From the NCBI GenBank assembly GCA_008973525.1, contig WACJ01000399.1, positions 169,290 to 233,289 on the forward strand: a stretch of DNA of 64,000 nucleotides, written 5' to 3'. Position numbers and translations under genes: made by a program. This document shows positions 1 to 10,604 of the stretch, piece after piece. The notes beneath the pieces are model-generated. The model searched no databases and had not been told where the DNA came from. It worked only from the letters and a program-made list of their open reading frames with translations. Origin of the DNA: Stenopsyche tienmushanensis (taxonomy: Eukaryota; Arthropoda; Insecta; Trichoptera; Stenopsychidae). Positions within the stretch are counted from its first letter, which is position 1; every line of letters starts with the position of its first letter.

Positions 1-540
1 CATCGTTTAATTTGGTGTTATTTACCAAATGATACCAATGATGATTGACCAAACTTCTTGCATATCCCATGAAGTATACAAATAAATCTATCTCGTGGTT
101 AAACCGGGCTTATGAATTAGAATTTGTTTGATAATTGCTTTTAGAATCAGAAGTTATTCACTTTTCGTCTTCAGTTACAAAATAATGAAGTATTAGGTGA
201 TTTTTTTATTAAATAGACCATGAGTTGTCTTAGTGCCTATTTTGTTCACTTCTTCAATCAATTTTTAATAATTTTGCAATATGATTCATAAAGCTCCAAA
301 TTTCTGTGATTATTTTGGATTCCGCTTCAGGCATATTTTTTAATAAATGAAAATATGTTTAAATTACTGTGTGAAAATATATTTTATAATAGTTTATTTT
401 TCCTGTATATCAATGCTTGAAGGTCCATAAATTGTATTGTATAGATTGACATATTAACGTACAAATATCACATTGTATTTACTGAATAATATAACAACAT
501 TTAAATAAAAATATTTCAATGGAACGTCTCATGATTTCGC
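1..540. other. AT-rich non-coding stretch
   Basis: I see no coding, RNA or repeat signal here. The sequence is AT-rich with short runs of A and T and no ORF above about 50 codons. It is ordinary intergenic or intronic DNA as far as can be read. Confidence 0.5.
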
Positions 541-544
541 AATT

Positions 545-1000
545 ATTAATTGGTGATGAGAAATTGGACGCTCATCAAGACTGATAGTTGCAACAGTCCA
601 CTCAAACAATCCAAAATTATTTCATCCAATCGACGTCCAGAAACAATACTTTGGTTCCCGCACTAAATTCCGGGAAGACAGACTTCCGCTAACCAATTTT
701 CACCAAACCAACCCTATTATACAGAGTAGCCGCATGAAAACGTTCATCTTATTGCGTTCCATATGTGCATCCAGATGCACCGAAGTGCAACGAAGTTTAT
801 CAAAGCCCCCTGTGGTGTAGTGTGTGTGTTGTAAACTAGGGGTCGTGGTCGCGATATACACAAGTCGTGATGGGCCCGCGGCGGGCCCCGACCCCGCAGG
901 CAGGGGTGCTTGGCTGACCGCTAATCGAAATTCTGCACAGCCGCGCCATTTAATTAATCACGCTCAACACACTTATGTTATGCACAGGGGTGGACTATGA
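545..1000. other. GC-elevated non-coding block with a GC-only inverted repeat
   Basis: Base composition rises clearly over the AT-rich surroundings. It contains an inverted repeat at 872-888 (GGGCCCGC, one base, GCGGGCCC) followed by a C/G-rich stretch, and TAATTAAT-type cores near 952. No ORF or transposon signature fits. It could be a CpG-rich regulatory block or a promoter, but no TATA, initiator or coding start can be assigned. Inference from composition only. Confidence 0.3.
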
Positions 1001-1935
1001 AACGGTTGAAGACCCCTGAATTAATTAATAATACATATAAACGACATCATAAACTCTCCACAACCGATAAAATATAATATTAAATATACGACTAACATGA
1101 TTACTGAGAGATAAAATTAAATATGCAAATTTATTTAGAAATGTTTTTTATATGCATTTTTAAATTGATCAAAATTTCATGATTTATAAGATTGTCGAAT
1201 GGCACAATATATGGGAATCTAATGGGACATTTGTACCATAATTTATTGAATACAGCCCTGGATGTCAGGATCTACGGAAGAGGAGGGCAATGGGCTCGTC
1301 CATCTCATATCCTCCGGGTGAATTCAATCCCGTTTGCCACCACTGCTGCACCACCATGCATACAAACTGCACCTCCAATCACCACTCGTCACCCCCCCCC
1401 CCCCACCCAAAACGCCCCCACATAAACATGGACCGACGACTAGTCCCCTGAATTTTGCATAACCCAATATTAAAATATTTTTCCTCATGTGCAAATATTT
1501 TTTATATAATTTAGTAGTCTCTTGGTGTATTTACCAAAACATGGTTTAATAAAATTAAAGCCGAAGCTTCGGAAGAGATTTTTCTCGTGATAATTTCCTG
1601 TTACCTTATTAGCAGCATCATATTTTTTAAATTGCACCCAGGTTTTAAATATTTTCAATCAAAATTCGTAAAATTATCATCAATTTGAAAATCATTAAAA
1701 TTGAATATTTTTCGAGCGATGAGTATACATCCAATGTCAATAAGAACAACTTGATGGTTTCACAAGCCTTAGGCTAGATTGAAAATATGCACCCCATTTG
1801 TATATTTTAGCATCCATGAGATTTAAAATTTTCAATGTGTGTTGATTAATCGATTATTTTTTTAAGGATCCATATAACATCTTTAATTTTTTATGTATCA
1901 CTATGTACAATAAATAATATGACTGTCTTTTCTAT
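1001..1935. other. AT-rich stretch with a poly-C tract
   Basis: Mostly AT-rich. A C/A-rich patch at about 1340-1430 ends in 13 consecutive C (1392-1404). The 77-codon ORF over it is low-complexity and I do not regard it as a gene. Nothing else is recognisable. Confidence 0.4.
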
Positions 1936-1939
1936 ATTT

Positions 1940-2210
1940 GGTTCTGTCACTCTGACTCTGACATCTTCCGTCGCTCTTTAGACGCAATGTGTTATGCGGG
2001 ACAATGCGCCTTTAATACCGACCGATCGCTTCTTGCGCATGCACTGTTGCCAGTTGGGTGGTGACACGCAGGAAGTACTAGTCAGGGAGAGTTGTCGGTT
2101 AGCCTTGGCTGCGGGAACACGTCCTTCCTACAGCCATATTTCTCTCGCTCTCTTTCTCTCTCTCGTATTGAAAAATAGTTATCTAGAAAAGATATAACTA
2201 GCCACACGAA
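1940..2210 (+). mobile_element. LTR-like retroelement fragment, copy 1
   Basis: The stretch shares an ordered set of motifs with the repeats at 13383-13690 and, inverted, 38032-38400: GACATCTTCCGTC, GCAATGTG, a GATCGCTT..TTGCGC core, a GTCGGTTAGCCTTGGCTGCG segment, a CGTCCTTCC segment, then a CT-rich run (about 2140-2165) and a TTGAAAAATAGT segment where sister copies have a GAATAAA polyadenylation-type signal. That layout fits an LTR (U3-R-U5) and no internal gag or pol adjoins. I infer a solo or fragmentary LTR; the superfamily cannot be told. Confidence 0.5.
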
Positions 2211-2399
2211 CGCTTTCAATTCAATATGCTTTGATCAGTATTGTTTATTTAGATAAATTATTAATTGAATTTTAAATTGTCACATTTTGTTTTAAATCAT
2301 CTTCGTCTTTTGCTATATTGCTAATGAAATTAAATGATTTTCATATGAGAACTTTTATGGATTCCGGTTTTTATTCTATCATGTTGGGTTAAAATCTAC

Positions 2400-3310
2400 A
2401 GAATTGCTTGGTTAGTCGGCAGTAGTAATCAAATTGGTCAGCAAAAACCCCTCAAATTGACTGCAAAAGATCGGAAATAACAATATCAGAATAGTCCCAA
2501 AAGTATTCAACGTGACGTATAGATGGAGGTTGTTTAAAAAAATTCGATGGTAGAAAAATATTGGTTGGCAGAGTTTAAACGAGACCGTACGAACTGCCAA
2601 GACGAATACCGCAGTGGTTGACCAAACACCAGATATGGTGAATAAAATCCACAAAATGGTATTGGATTTCAAAAAGTGCTAGGAACATGGGTCCATTACT
2701 TCACACTTGATATATAAAGAAGACGACAGACATCAGACAGCGACTGACTGGATTGGAGGTTAATTATAAATCGAACCCCTACTGTACTGCAGTAATCGGC
2801 TGTCCTACATGCCCCTTTATGGGTATGCAGCATAGGGTGACCTGCGCACCCAACTCATGTTAGCTGGACTACTCCAGCAGCAGTTAGATGAGAAAACCGA
2901 CGAGGCTACTTTCGCGCACCTCTACTCCACGTCATTACCCCAGGGTTTCAACCATTGCCCGCGGGCATAAGGTTGGTTCCCCCCTGGGGTTTTATGGGTG
3001 GACATTGTAGGGTCTAACAACAACCCGGATATAAAGAAACAGTCGAAATAATGCACTGAAAGGGAAGATTTGCATCCAAAGAAGGCAAAGACAGTTTCTA
3101 AAGACAGATGGCTATTTTCACGAGCTCGACGGTTCTCACTATAACCAGGGTATTGAAGCTATTGAATATCGCTTGAGAAAAGTGCATCCAGCTGAAAGAA
3201 GACTATGATGAAAAATAAAAATGTTTTTTTGCAATTTTTTTATCATGTTTATTCCTATTGTCTGAATATCTGCCCATTTTAATAATTGTTTAAAAGTTTA
3301 ATCTCTCAGA
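2400..3310 (+). mobile_element. Decayed mariner transposase gene, interrupted by an insertion
   Basis: Broken reading frames give in order: the end of the second DNA-binding helix region (FKRDRTN..DEYRSGRPNT, about 2570-2625), then VNKIHKMVLD (about 2635-2670), WVHYFTLDI (about 2688-2715), and after a foreign insert at 2722-3028 LHPKKAKTVS (about 3070-3105), then the C-terminal YFTSS/ELDGSHY and ..EKCIQLKEDY.EK (about 3115-3215). Order and motifs are those of mariner transposases. Material between the HTH and the first catalytic segment and between KAKTV and the C-terminus is deleted, and the frame is broken by stops and shifts. Ends are approximate; no clean inverted repeats were found. Confidence 0.7.
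2722..3028. mobile_element. Unidentified ~307-bp insertion with 10-bp target-site duplication
   Basis: Nested in the mariner relic. The 10-mer ATATAAAGAA occurs at 2712-2721 and again at 3029-3038; removing the insert rejoins the mariner reading (..HYFTLDI-KKQSK..). The insert begins GACGACAGACATCAG and ends AACAACAACCCGG, is much richer in GC than its surroundings, has no matching terminal inverted repeats, no TG..CA ends and no poly-A tail. A 10-bp duplication fits target-primed retrotransposition (SINE or truncated LINE) or a Mutator-like element; I cannot identify the family. Confidence 0.6.
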
Positions 3311-4471
3311 AGAAACACACGTAATCGATTAGGAATATTAACACTTCTGGTCTAACGAATTGGTGAGTATGGGGACTTTTTACCACAGCTTTAATTTCAA
3401 CCCGAATATACTCAGTCCAAGATCTAAGCCCCTACATTTTATAATTTAGTGCTCACACACCTACTATTACACACTGTTGCAAAATCGAAAATATTGATTT
3501 ATTGTCTGTAAAACAGCTATAATAATGGGCACAGTCAATTAAATATCTATAAAGCAAAAAATATAATGTCATATAGTTGGAAAATAACCCTAGGCGATCA
3601 TCTCTATGTTATATATTTAGCCTACCTGTTATGTCCATAGAATTGTTCCTTTTCGTGTGTATTTTTAAATTCAATTCGTATATAAGAGTTACGAAGCCTC
3701 CGAGCGTTATGTTGATCAAAAATAACATTTAGTTCTGAAAATATAATTCGAGGAAAACCAAATAACATATTCAGTGCACGTAGACGTATCAAAATAGTCG
3801 GCAGGAGCCAGTACACATGTACCAGTGGAAGATACGTAGACTCCGTCTGCTAGCGCTGTTTGTACTCCGTTCTGAGCTCTTCATACCCATCGGGAATATC
3901 TAATGATCGTCATTGGCCGCTCAGCTCTGTTTCACTGAATGAGTGATTACAGCCCTGATTCAACTTACTGAACGCCCAATAATCACCGGAAATTGATTTA
4001 AAACCATGGAATTATCTTTGTTTATGGAATCATCCTCCATGTCGATGGGTTCGAAAAATTCCCGTCTACAATTTGGATCCTTGGAATTGCATCGTTTTAC
4101 GACCGTGATCATAGTTATTAATTTGCTCTGGCTACTGGGCTTTGTGCGATTGTTGAGTCATCGAAATTGTTTTACGCCAAATACAGGTGTGTTTATTACA
4201 AACTTATTACAATAAGCAAAAATGGACATTGGAAGATAAATAACGGGTAATTGCCATAATAAGAGTCGCTGTTATGAGCCCATTATGCGTTTCTGTGCAA
4301 GTGCATTAGAATAAGTTATGAGTAAATTTCGAAAAATGTCATTTTATCGATCATCATTATATTTAACAGAGTACTATAATAGATCATCTTCCTGTTTTTT
4401 GTGTAAAAAATAAATAAGCATTATTTAATGTGAATAAAATAAAATAATTTATATTAAACAAATCCAAATAT
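3311..4471. other. Mostly AT-rich stretch with one short Kozak-like ORF
   Basis: No transposon motif recognised. A 69-codon ORF at 4006-4215 starts in a good eukaryotic context (ACCATGG), carries one hydrophobic segment (VIIVINLLWLLGF, about residues 34-46) and a potential splice donor (CAG/GTGTGT near 4184-4191). It could be a first exon, but a lone ORF of this size is expected by chance and there is no downstream exon I can support. Confidence 0.2.
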
Positions 4472-4473
4472 TA

Positions 4474-5075
4474 GACAAAGCGGAAAGAAATGTCATATTT
4501 TGTTATTTGGAGAAAAAAATTATTTTAATAAAAGCTGAACAATATTACTCAATAAAATAATTTCTATTAATATTTATAATTGTCCTTCATATATTATGTA
4601 GCTTTTTAATGCCTCTTTCGTTAAATTTGGCCGGTTTTCTAGATTTTTTTCAGTTTGATGACAGCTCGCGGGGTACCCAAATTCCCTATCTATGTTTTTT
4701 CCCGAGTCTTTTCAAATAGTATTTTACTGTCGACCAGGGACAACCAATATTTAGCAATAATTTCTTTATTGTTTTTTAAGGACCAAATTCTACCAGAGAA
4801 TTTAATGCGTCATCATCGATTATTGGAGATCGTTCTGATTTGGGTTATTTTTCAAATCTCTGTGACCACTTTTGAATTTTTTGAACCATCTATGGCATTT
4901 TCGAATATTCAATATGTTGCCATATATTTCACAGATGCTCTGGGTAGCTTCTTTTGCTTTTAATTCTTTAAATTCAAAATGATACCCACCTTGACGTATT
5001 CACTCGACAGCAACCCGAGGCAAACTGACGGCAAAGACGCAACAACAAAAAAATGACATTTCTTTCCGCTTTATT
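4474..5075 (-). mobile_element. Internally deleted mariner element keeping only the DNA-binding half
   Basis: Both ends are present: GACAAAGCGGAAAGAAATGT at 4474 and its near-perfect inverse ending at 5075, with TA on each side (4472-4473 and 5076-5077), as expected for mariner insertion. Reading the minus strand gives mariner N-terminal domain remnants: ..MVQKIQKWSQRF.., then ..DDDALNSLVEFGP.., ..TIKEIIAKYWLS.. and GIWVPRELS (about 4925 down to 4661), matching the two helix-turn-helix regions and the linker that precedes the catalytic core. The whole DDD catalytic domain is absent. Stops and shifts break the frame. The 102-codon plus-strand ORF here is an antisense shadow. Confidence 0.75.
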
Positions 5076-5186
5076 TAATATCATAATTTTACAAAGATGA
5101 AGATGATTTATGTGGTCCATTTGAAAAGGTGGATGAATATTATATGATATTAATACACAATGGTATGATTCAGCTTGTGCTTATGT

Positions 5187-5280
5187 TTCAGCATATATAA
5201 AGAAGATCCAACTGCGAGACTTCGGTCAAGACCCACGTTCGGGCATAACTAAGATCAGTTCAATTATGACTGAGTAAAAA
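5187..5280 (+). mobile_element. Possible mariner DNA-binding-domain fragment
   Basis: Translation gives KIQLRDFGQDPRSG followed by ITKISSIMTE, resembling the SGDF..L.D.PRSGRPS linker typical of mariner transposases. Only about 30 residues can be followed, so this is a weak call. It lies beside the deleted mariner at 4474-5075 but on the other strand. Confidence 0.3.
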
Positions 5281-7605
5281 AGTCTTATTTTGATTAAATT
5301 AAATTAAATAAATTTTGATCATATGATATCCACATTTTGCATAAATATTGTTCATATTGACGGATTTGAATTATAAAAAAAATCACATAATGTGTGGCAA
5401 TAGTACCCATTTGACGATAATTTATTTAACTACATTCGACTTTATAAACATGTCGAATTCAGTTGAAAGAATCATTCATTCATATTTTACAACATTCTGA
5501 ACGAGTTTCGATGAAATCCACTAGAATTTTGATGATAGTTGGTCAAATACACTGCATAAAAGCACTTAAAATAACATTACTTATTCAATGTGCATTTTTG
5601 CTTTTAAAGGCTTTCATTTCGAAGGTTTTTTTGCCTTATAATACTGTCGAAACAAAAATATTTCGCTCCACAATATGTGAATCAGAGTGGATCTCAAATC
5701 CTACCAATGGACGATTCGAATGCATTGATCCGCATTTTTAAGCGTTATTTCAGCAGAATGATGGTTTCAGCAATGAAAATATACAGACATTTTAAGCGAA
5801 TATTCGACGGGTATTATTTGCAGAGTGGTGAAATGGACGTAGTTGAATAACATACACGGATAATATAGACGTGCATAAAAATCAATCTCGTCGACTGTTT
5901 CGGGGCAATATTGTGTTTTGGTTAAATACCTTAATTGCTCCAGGACCTTATCAAAATATGAACGGTACAGTTCGTTAGAAAAGTCGTTTATAGTCTATTA
6001 TGTGAGTAAAATGACATTTTAGCAGCAAAATGGATAGCCGCAAAGCCTTCTCCCTGCCTCCCTATATATAATCCGCATGTAACTCTGCCTGCAATATCCG
6101 TCAAAGCGTTTCAAAAGCAAAATACTAACAACAAAGCGAACTGTTTGGCACTGACGGGCACCCGCTTCTCTTAACCCTTATTTATGCTGCAAGTCTCAAA
6201 AGAGAATAAAATAATAAAAAGAATGACTTATTATTTAATTTTGGTATATTTGTGCTATGCAAGACAAATTTTCATACATACGCAGATGCGCGCGCATTCA
6301 AATTTCACACAATTGCACGACTACCGTAACTAACTTAGTGTTATTATAGACAATATCTATTGCAAAGATGCTGATATAGTGGATTAGGTTCTAGACAATT
6401 ATTATAAAGTTTTGGGTTTAAATTTGTAATAGATTGTGGGAAAAACTGCAGATTTATATGATTCGGATATATTCACACGTAAAAAATTACTATATGCACA
6501 CTAAACATGAATCTATAAGGATCAATCTGGAGGTCATGGACATGCACGGCGTAGTACCAATAAGTTTCGTTTTTTGCTGCCATTTTCGTTGCACACAGTC
6601 TCTAATATTAATAACAGAATGGCTGATGATACACCATGTGTGTCATACCTCGGATAACCGTTTATCCGAGCGACATAAACTTTTTTTTGTATTTATCTAT
6701 GCTTTAAGCATAATTGTTTTTATAGGAGATTTAGCGTAATTTCATATAAAATTTCGAAGGAATGTGAACATTCAGGTTCCTTTTTTAAGAAAGCTGTCGG
6801 TACAATTTTTCACAAGGAAGGTTCTAACCTAGTCTAAATAAATCCATCCATGTGAAAAATTGCAATGCATCGTCTGTCGTTGGGATTAGGGTTTTCAGAA
6901 CGTGTTGTGCAGAGCAATGTCAGCGCAGGGTTAGCAGAGTGCCGTTGAAAGACGTTAGTGCACCATTATCCATTATCCTCGCCGCTATGACTAATGACCA
7001 AACTTGCACCCGGCTGCAGTCGATACCGAAGACAATCCATCGCTCAACTCTGATTTCCTCTACAGAGCTTGTCTGCACCTTGTCACTGAACAGCCCTCAC
7101 TTCTGCATTAACTCACTCAATGATGAAATGCTTAAGTAATGAATCCAACTTTGAGCTTCCTAGCAGACGTTGCGAAAGCTGCCAAGCTTTGTGTTTCACT
7201 GTCTGCACCTTATACATTCGCCCTCAAAGCGATATAATAATATTTTGATAAAAACTTACAAAGCATATATTAAATTATAATATTCAATGTAATTAATTTA
7301 GAAATTAATGCGAATGGATCCCCCATGGGGATCCAAATGCTAAAATGGTTTCTACTCTCAAAATAACACTTAAAAAGATAATCATGGTGATCAATTGAAG
7401 ATGTCTCCTGAAGATTGCAAAGATTTTTTTATTCAATTCAAGAATTCATCCCTTAAGGTTATCCCGAAAGAAATCCATTATTTATTTTTTCAAATTAAAA
7501 CATAAATTCTTCAACTTTTTTAAACAATTCAATATAAAATGTGATCACCCTTATTATAAACAATTAACAATTGCCTCTGCATTTTTTTAAATATTTTTTT
7601 GTCTC
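5281..7605. other. Non-coding stretch, AT-rich with GC-elevated patches
   Basis: No transposon ends recognised apart from a short repeat match at 6522-6555. A GC-elevated patch at 6850-7200 has a 95-codon ORF with no recognisable motif on either strand. A perfect 9-bp hairpin with a 3-base loop lies at 7315-7335 (TGGATCCCC / GGGGATCCA). The ORF at 5463-5741 is cysteine- and isoleucine-rich but unrecognised. Confidence 0.3.
6522..6555 (+). repeat. Short copy of the GAGGTCATGGACATG repeat
   Basis: Contains GGAGGTCATGGACATGCACG, matching GAGAGGTCATGGACATGTAC at 18350-18370, GAGGCCATGGATATGTAC near 25640, and, inverted, the segment near 25943-25962. It is a shared interspersed repeat segment; see the copies at 18255 and 25590. 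Confidence 0.45.
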
Positions 7606-7609
7606 TTAA

Positions 7610-8363
7610 CCTGTAAAGTGGGCGGGACGTATATATACGTCCAACGTAAATTGCATCGAAATTGGTTAGGACGTATATATACGTCCTCGAAATATATGTT
7701 GAATCCTAAAGCAGGTGGGATTTTTGTTGTTGTTTAACGAATGTGTGATTGTCGATACATGTTTTGACATGAATTTAAGATGGGTAGCAAATTGGTTGCA
7801 CCTCGCTATTGTGTTGGAGTGGACGTGTATTTAGTAAACGGTGACTAGTAGCATAAGGTAAGATTTAAAGATAAACTTATAGTTTTAAAATGGAAGAACA
7901 AAAAAGATGTATCGATGCTCAATTAAGACAACATATTAAAAAGCCAACCTATGCCATAAAAAAAGCATTACACCTAAACCCTCACGCGTAGTTGAAAGCC
8001 ATTTTCAAAGCATAAATGAAAGAGAACTTAAGCCAAGAAATGTCCAGTTTATTACAAAAAAGGGAAAGAGTCTACATGGTGGTGTCTGGATTGTGAGGTA
8101 TCACTACATGTTAACAACTGTTTTAAAATATATCACACAGAAGTTTCCATTTTCTTTATGTGCATTTGTTTATTGATTTGTATTTGTTAACTTCTCTATA
8201 TGTTTATGTATCTAAATAAATTTGAAAAAACATGTTTCGTTGATTTTTTTATAAATTCTAAGCATTGTCTAAAAAATTAAAAATATGAACTCACGCCAGG
8301 TGGGCGGGACGTATATATACGTCCTAACGAAAATGTGCGCGCCCACTCTACTTTGGGTTTGGG
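7610..8363 (+). mobile_element. piggyBac-type element relic with C-terminal cysteine-rich domain
   Basis: The left end follows TTAA (7606-7609) and reads CCTGTAAAGTGGGCGGG; the right end near 8341-8358 carries an inverted CGCCCACT..TAC segment, with a degenerate TAAC beyond. An 18-bp perfect palindrome, GGACGTATATATACGTCC, occurs three times (7625-7642, 7669-7686, 8307-8324), a subterminal pattern typical of such elements. Inside, translation at 8062-8142 gives STWWCLDCEVSLH..NNCFKIYHT, the cysteine/histidine-rich C-terminal domain of piggyBac transposases. A start-like ATG at 7890 leads a broken upstream part. The DDD catalytic core is missing, so the copy is non-autonomous. Confidence 0.75.
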
Positions 8364-8364
8364 T

Positions 8365-9105
8365 AACGTGTGCGATTGATTGAACAATTAAATATTTTGT
8401 GGGTCATTTTGATTTAAGTATATCCAGCAATTTTATGTTACTCAATTTACAGCATCTAAACTAAAATGAGTATCTGTTTATCATTAGGACTGGATCTTAA
8501 ATTTCATTGGTGATATTTTTAGCCTTGATCGTGTTAAAGCCTTCACAAAAAACTATGGCCATCCTAAATATAAAAATAAGATTTTTGCCATAAAAACAAT
8601 GTTGAAAAACCACACAATATGAAAAAAAAATTACAGAGATGTTTCTTTGGCGGTGTTAGAACACAAAATTAACTCAAATGAGAGCGAGTGAAAATAATGG
8701 ATTTCTATAGACCAAAAAAAATTAAATATTAACAAAAAAGTTTACATTAGGATTGTTTTAAATTTCTACTTTACAAAAACACAAAAGATAAGAATGAATT
8801 GAAATAAGCAATAAAACAGTACATTGAAATTCAGAGAAATGGGATTTTAAAATTATTATATATAGATCCAATTTAATTTTTCAGCTGAAATGTCCAATTA
8901 TATTTTATCCAGATATAAAACCTGGATCATAAAAACTCAGCTTTTTCAGAAAATAAAAGACTTTTGTATGCATATATTATAAGAGATTAACAATACGTAT
9001 TGAATATATATATTTTTGATTCTTATAAATTTGCTTCTTATTTTTCAGATTTACATCCCCATTGATAATATTGTACATCGTTAGTATTATAAAGTAAGAT
9101 TTACG
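8365..9105. other. AT-rich non-coding stretch
   Basis: Long A and T runs, no ORF, no repeat signature recognised. Confidence 0.5.
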
Positions 9106-9770
9106 ACCATTGTGTATATTTTATAGGAAGTCTGAAGTATGTATCAAGTGGTATACTTCAACCAAGCAGTGTATGCTTCGAATGTATCCAAGTTTATTGC
9201 AAGGGGGGCTGAATTGCTTCTATCATCTCCCAGTAGGAAAAGTCGAATCCCATTATTGGGATCCTGTTTGGGAAGATAATTTCTCGTCAGTAGATGTATA
9301 CGTTAAGTTGTCTTCACCTATGCACCCAATACATCATATTACTCGGGGGCTCACGTGCCAAACGGTGTAAGTTCTCGAGGATCGAGCCGCATAAATCACG
9401 GAACTGTTGGTTCACATTACTCCTCGCGTAATTCCGGTTCTGCAGAACATCGCCTGTAATAAGGTAGTTACGGCAGATATCGGCACATTAGTACTTACGA
9501 CCCATTGTGTACCTGCCATCGTACACCAGGCCCTATACAACATATCAATTACCTGTGCATGTACAATAAATTTAAATTACGATCCCATTATGCCCGTGTA
9601 ATTGGGGAGTAAATCCCCTTCGACGGATCGATCTTCCCGCTCGAGTAGCAGACCAGCTTAGGGTGATTTTTGGGTCGTAAAAGGAGCCGACTGTGATTCG
9701 AGCGACAATAATGTTAAGGGCAAGACACTTAGACCTCAAGGAAAAGGATGCTTGAAAGCTCAAAAATAAT
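9106..9770. other. GC-elevated block with unassigned ORFs
   Basis: Composition changes sharply from the AT-rich flanks. An ORF at 9110-9370 (86 codons, cysteine-containing, preceded by a TTTTATAG acceptor-like sequence) and one at 9407-9601 show no family motif I recognise. The block may be an old transposon interior, since piggyBac-type elements lie on both sides, or a conserved non-coding element. No function is proposed. Confidence 0.25.
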
Positions 9771-9947
9771 CACACTTTTATATCGATAAATAGAAATAAT
9801 TTGATAATTATGAAGAGCAATGTCATCAATATAGATAATTTTAAAGCCTTTAATTTAATATTTTATTTTGACAATGATTTAGATGTAAAGCTGGATCGAG
9901 ACGATCGATCAAAAATATTATTATTTTCGAACCATATATTCCCTTAA

Positions 9948-10243
9948 CCCCTTAAGTAGATATGACGTATATATACGTCAAGACCAAAGTCCATGCAAAG
10001 TGAGTATGACGGATATATCCGCATTGTGAAAGTTAAGCAAACCTCAATGGAAAATGACGGATATGTCCGATTGCAGTGTTGTGTACGTTAAATGTAAGAA
10101 TGATTCTTCTCGGAAACTGACTTGTTTGAACTTGATGATATAATATTTTCGTATACTGGATATGACGTACGTATTCGCCAGCGGCAAAAAGATCGCGTCA
10201 CTACGGATGACACTTTTAACAGTGAAACGTAACGTTGAAGGGG
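9948..10243. mobile_element. piggyBac-type MITE with TTAA target-site duplication
   Basis: A 296-bp element bounded by TTAA at 9944-9947 and 10244-10247. Its ends are CCCCTTAAG and the inverse-like GTTGAAGGGG. It contains no transposase. Palindromic subterminal motifs are TGACGTATATATACGTCA (9963-9980), TGACGGATATATCCGCA (10007-10023), TGACGGATATGTCCGA (10055-10070) and a GACGTACGTATTCG variant near 10164. The TTAA duplication and the shared GACGTATATATACGTC palindrome tie it to the piggyBac relic at 7610-8363, although the terminal sequences differ. Confidence 0.8.
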
Positions 10244-10251
10244 TTAAAAGA

Positions 10252-10601
10252 CAAGGGTCATCAAGAAAGTAAGCTTACAACATTTATGTAGGATTGGAAA
10301 AATGTTTGTGTTTAATTAATTTTGTACAAAAGGGAGAAGCTTTTCTGGACTCCATCATAATAGGGATTGAGTCGTGGTGTATTACTACATCCCAGAATTC
10401 AAAACACAATCCAAAAAGAGGTAACGAGAGCGCGTGACAATCTCTCCATTGGAAGAATTTACTGTGACTAAACAAAATGGTCGACAAACACGTGGGACCG
10501 AACAAACTGACCTTTAAGATTCTTCCTGTGTGCCGAGTGTACCAACTTCGAAACAAAAATAAATCCTCCAACCTGTAACATTAGTTTCTAGATGACCCTT
10601 G
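10252..10601. mobile_element. Mariner-derived MITE with inverted 5' end (family CGAGGGTCATC)
   Basis: A 350-bp element with terminal inverted repeats CAAGGGTCATCAAGAAAGTA (left) and the inverse of CAAGGGTCATCTAGAAAC (right), TA following the right end (10602-10603). The interior at 10338-10430 is a piece of transposase around the first catalytic segment (AFLDSII.., then ..PEF/QNS..), directly joined near 10435 to an inverted copy of the family's own 5' untranslated region (10440-10560, RC of GTCGACCATTTTGTT.CAGTCA). The antisense 95-codon ORF over it is not a gene. It begins 4 bp after the TTAA of the preceding MITE. Confidence 0.7.
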
Positions 10602-10604
10602 TAC

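Noticed and set aside
4006..4215. 69-codon ORF with ACCATGG start as a first coding exon
   Set aside because: Attractive start context and one hydrophobic segment, but no second exon or homology can be supported; kept only as a remark in the stretch description.
4655..4963. 102-codon plus-strand ORF as a gene
   Set aside because: It is the antisense of the mariner DNA-binding-domain remnant read on the minus strand between clear terminal repeats.
6852..7139. Secreted cysteine-containing small protein
   Set aside because: The ORF has no signal peptide and its codon pattern is not distinct from the antisense frame; only GC elevation keeps it open.
9110..9370. piggyBac C-terminal or zinc-knuckle domain in the ORF
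   Set aside because: Cysteines are present (CIKWYTSTKQC) but their spacing fits neither domain, and no other frame gives the expected W and C/H pattern.
10284..10571. 95-codon minus-strand ORF as a gene
   Set aside because: It lies inside a terminal-repeat-flanked mariner derivative and crosses the junction between catalytic fragment and inverted 5' untranslated region.
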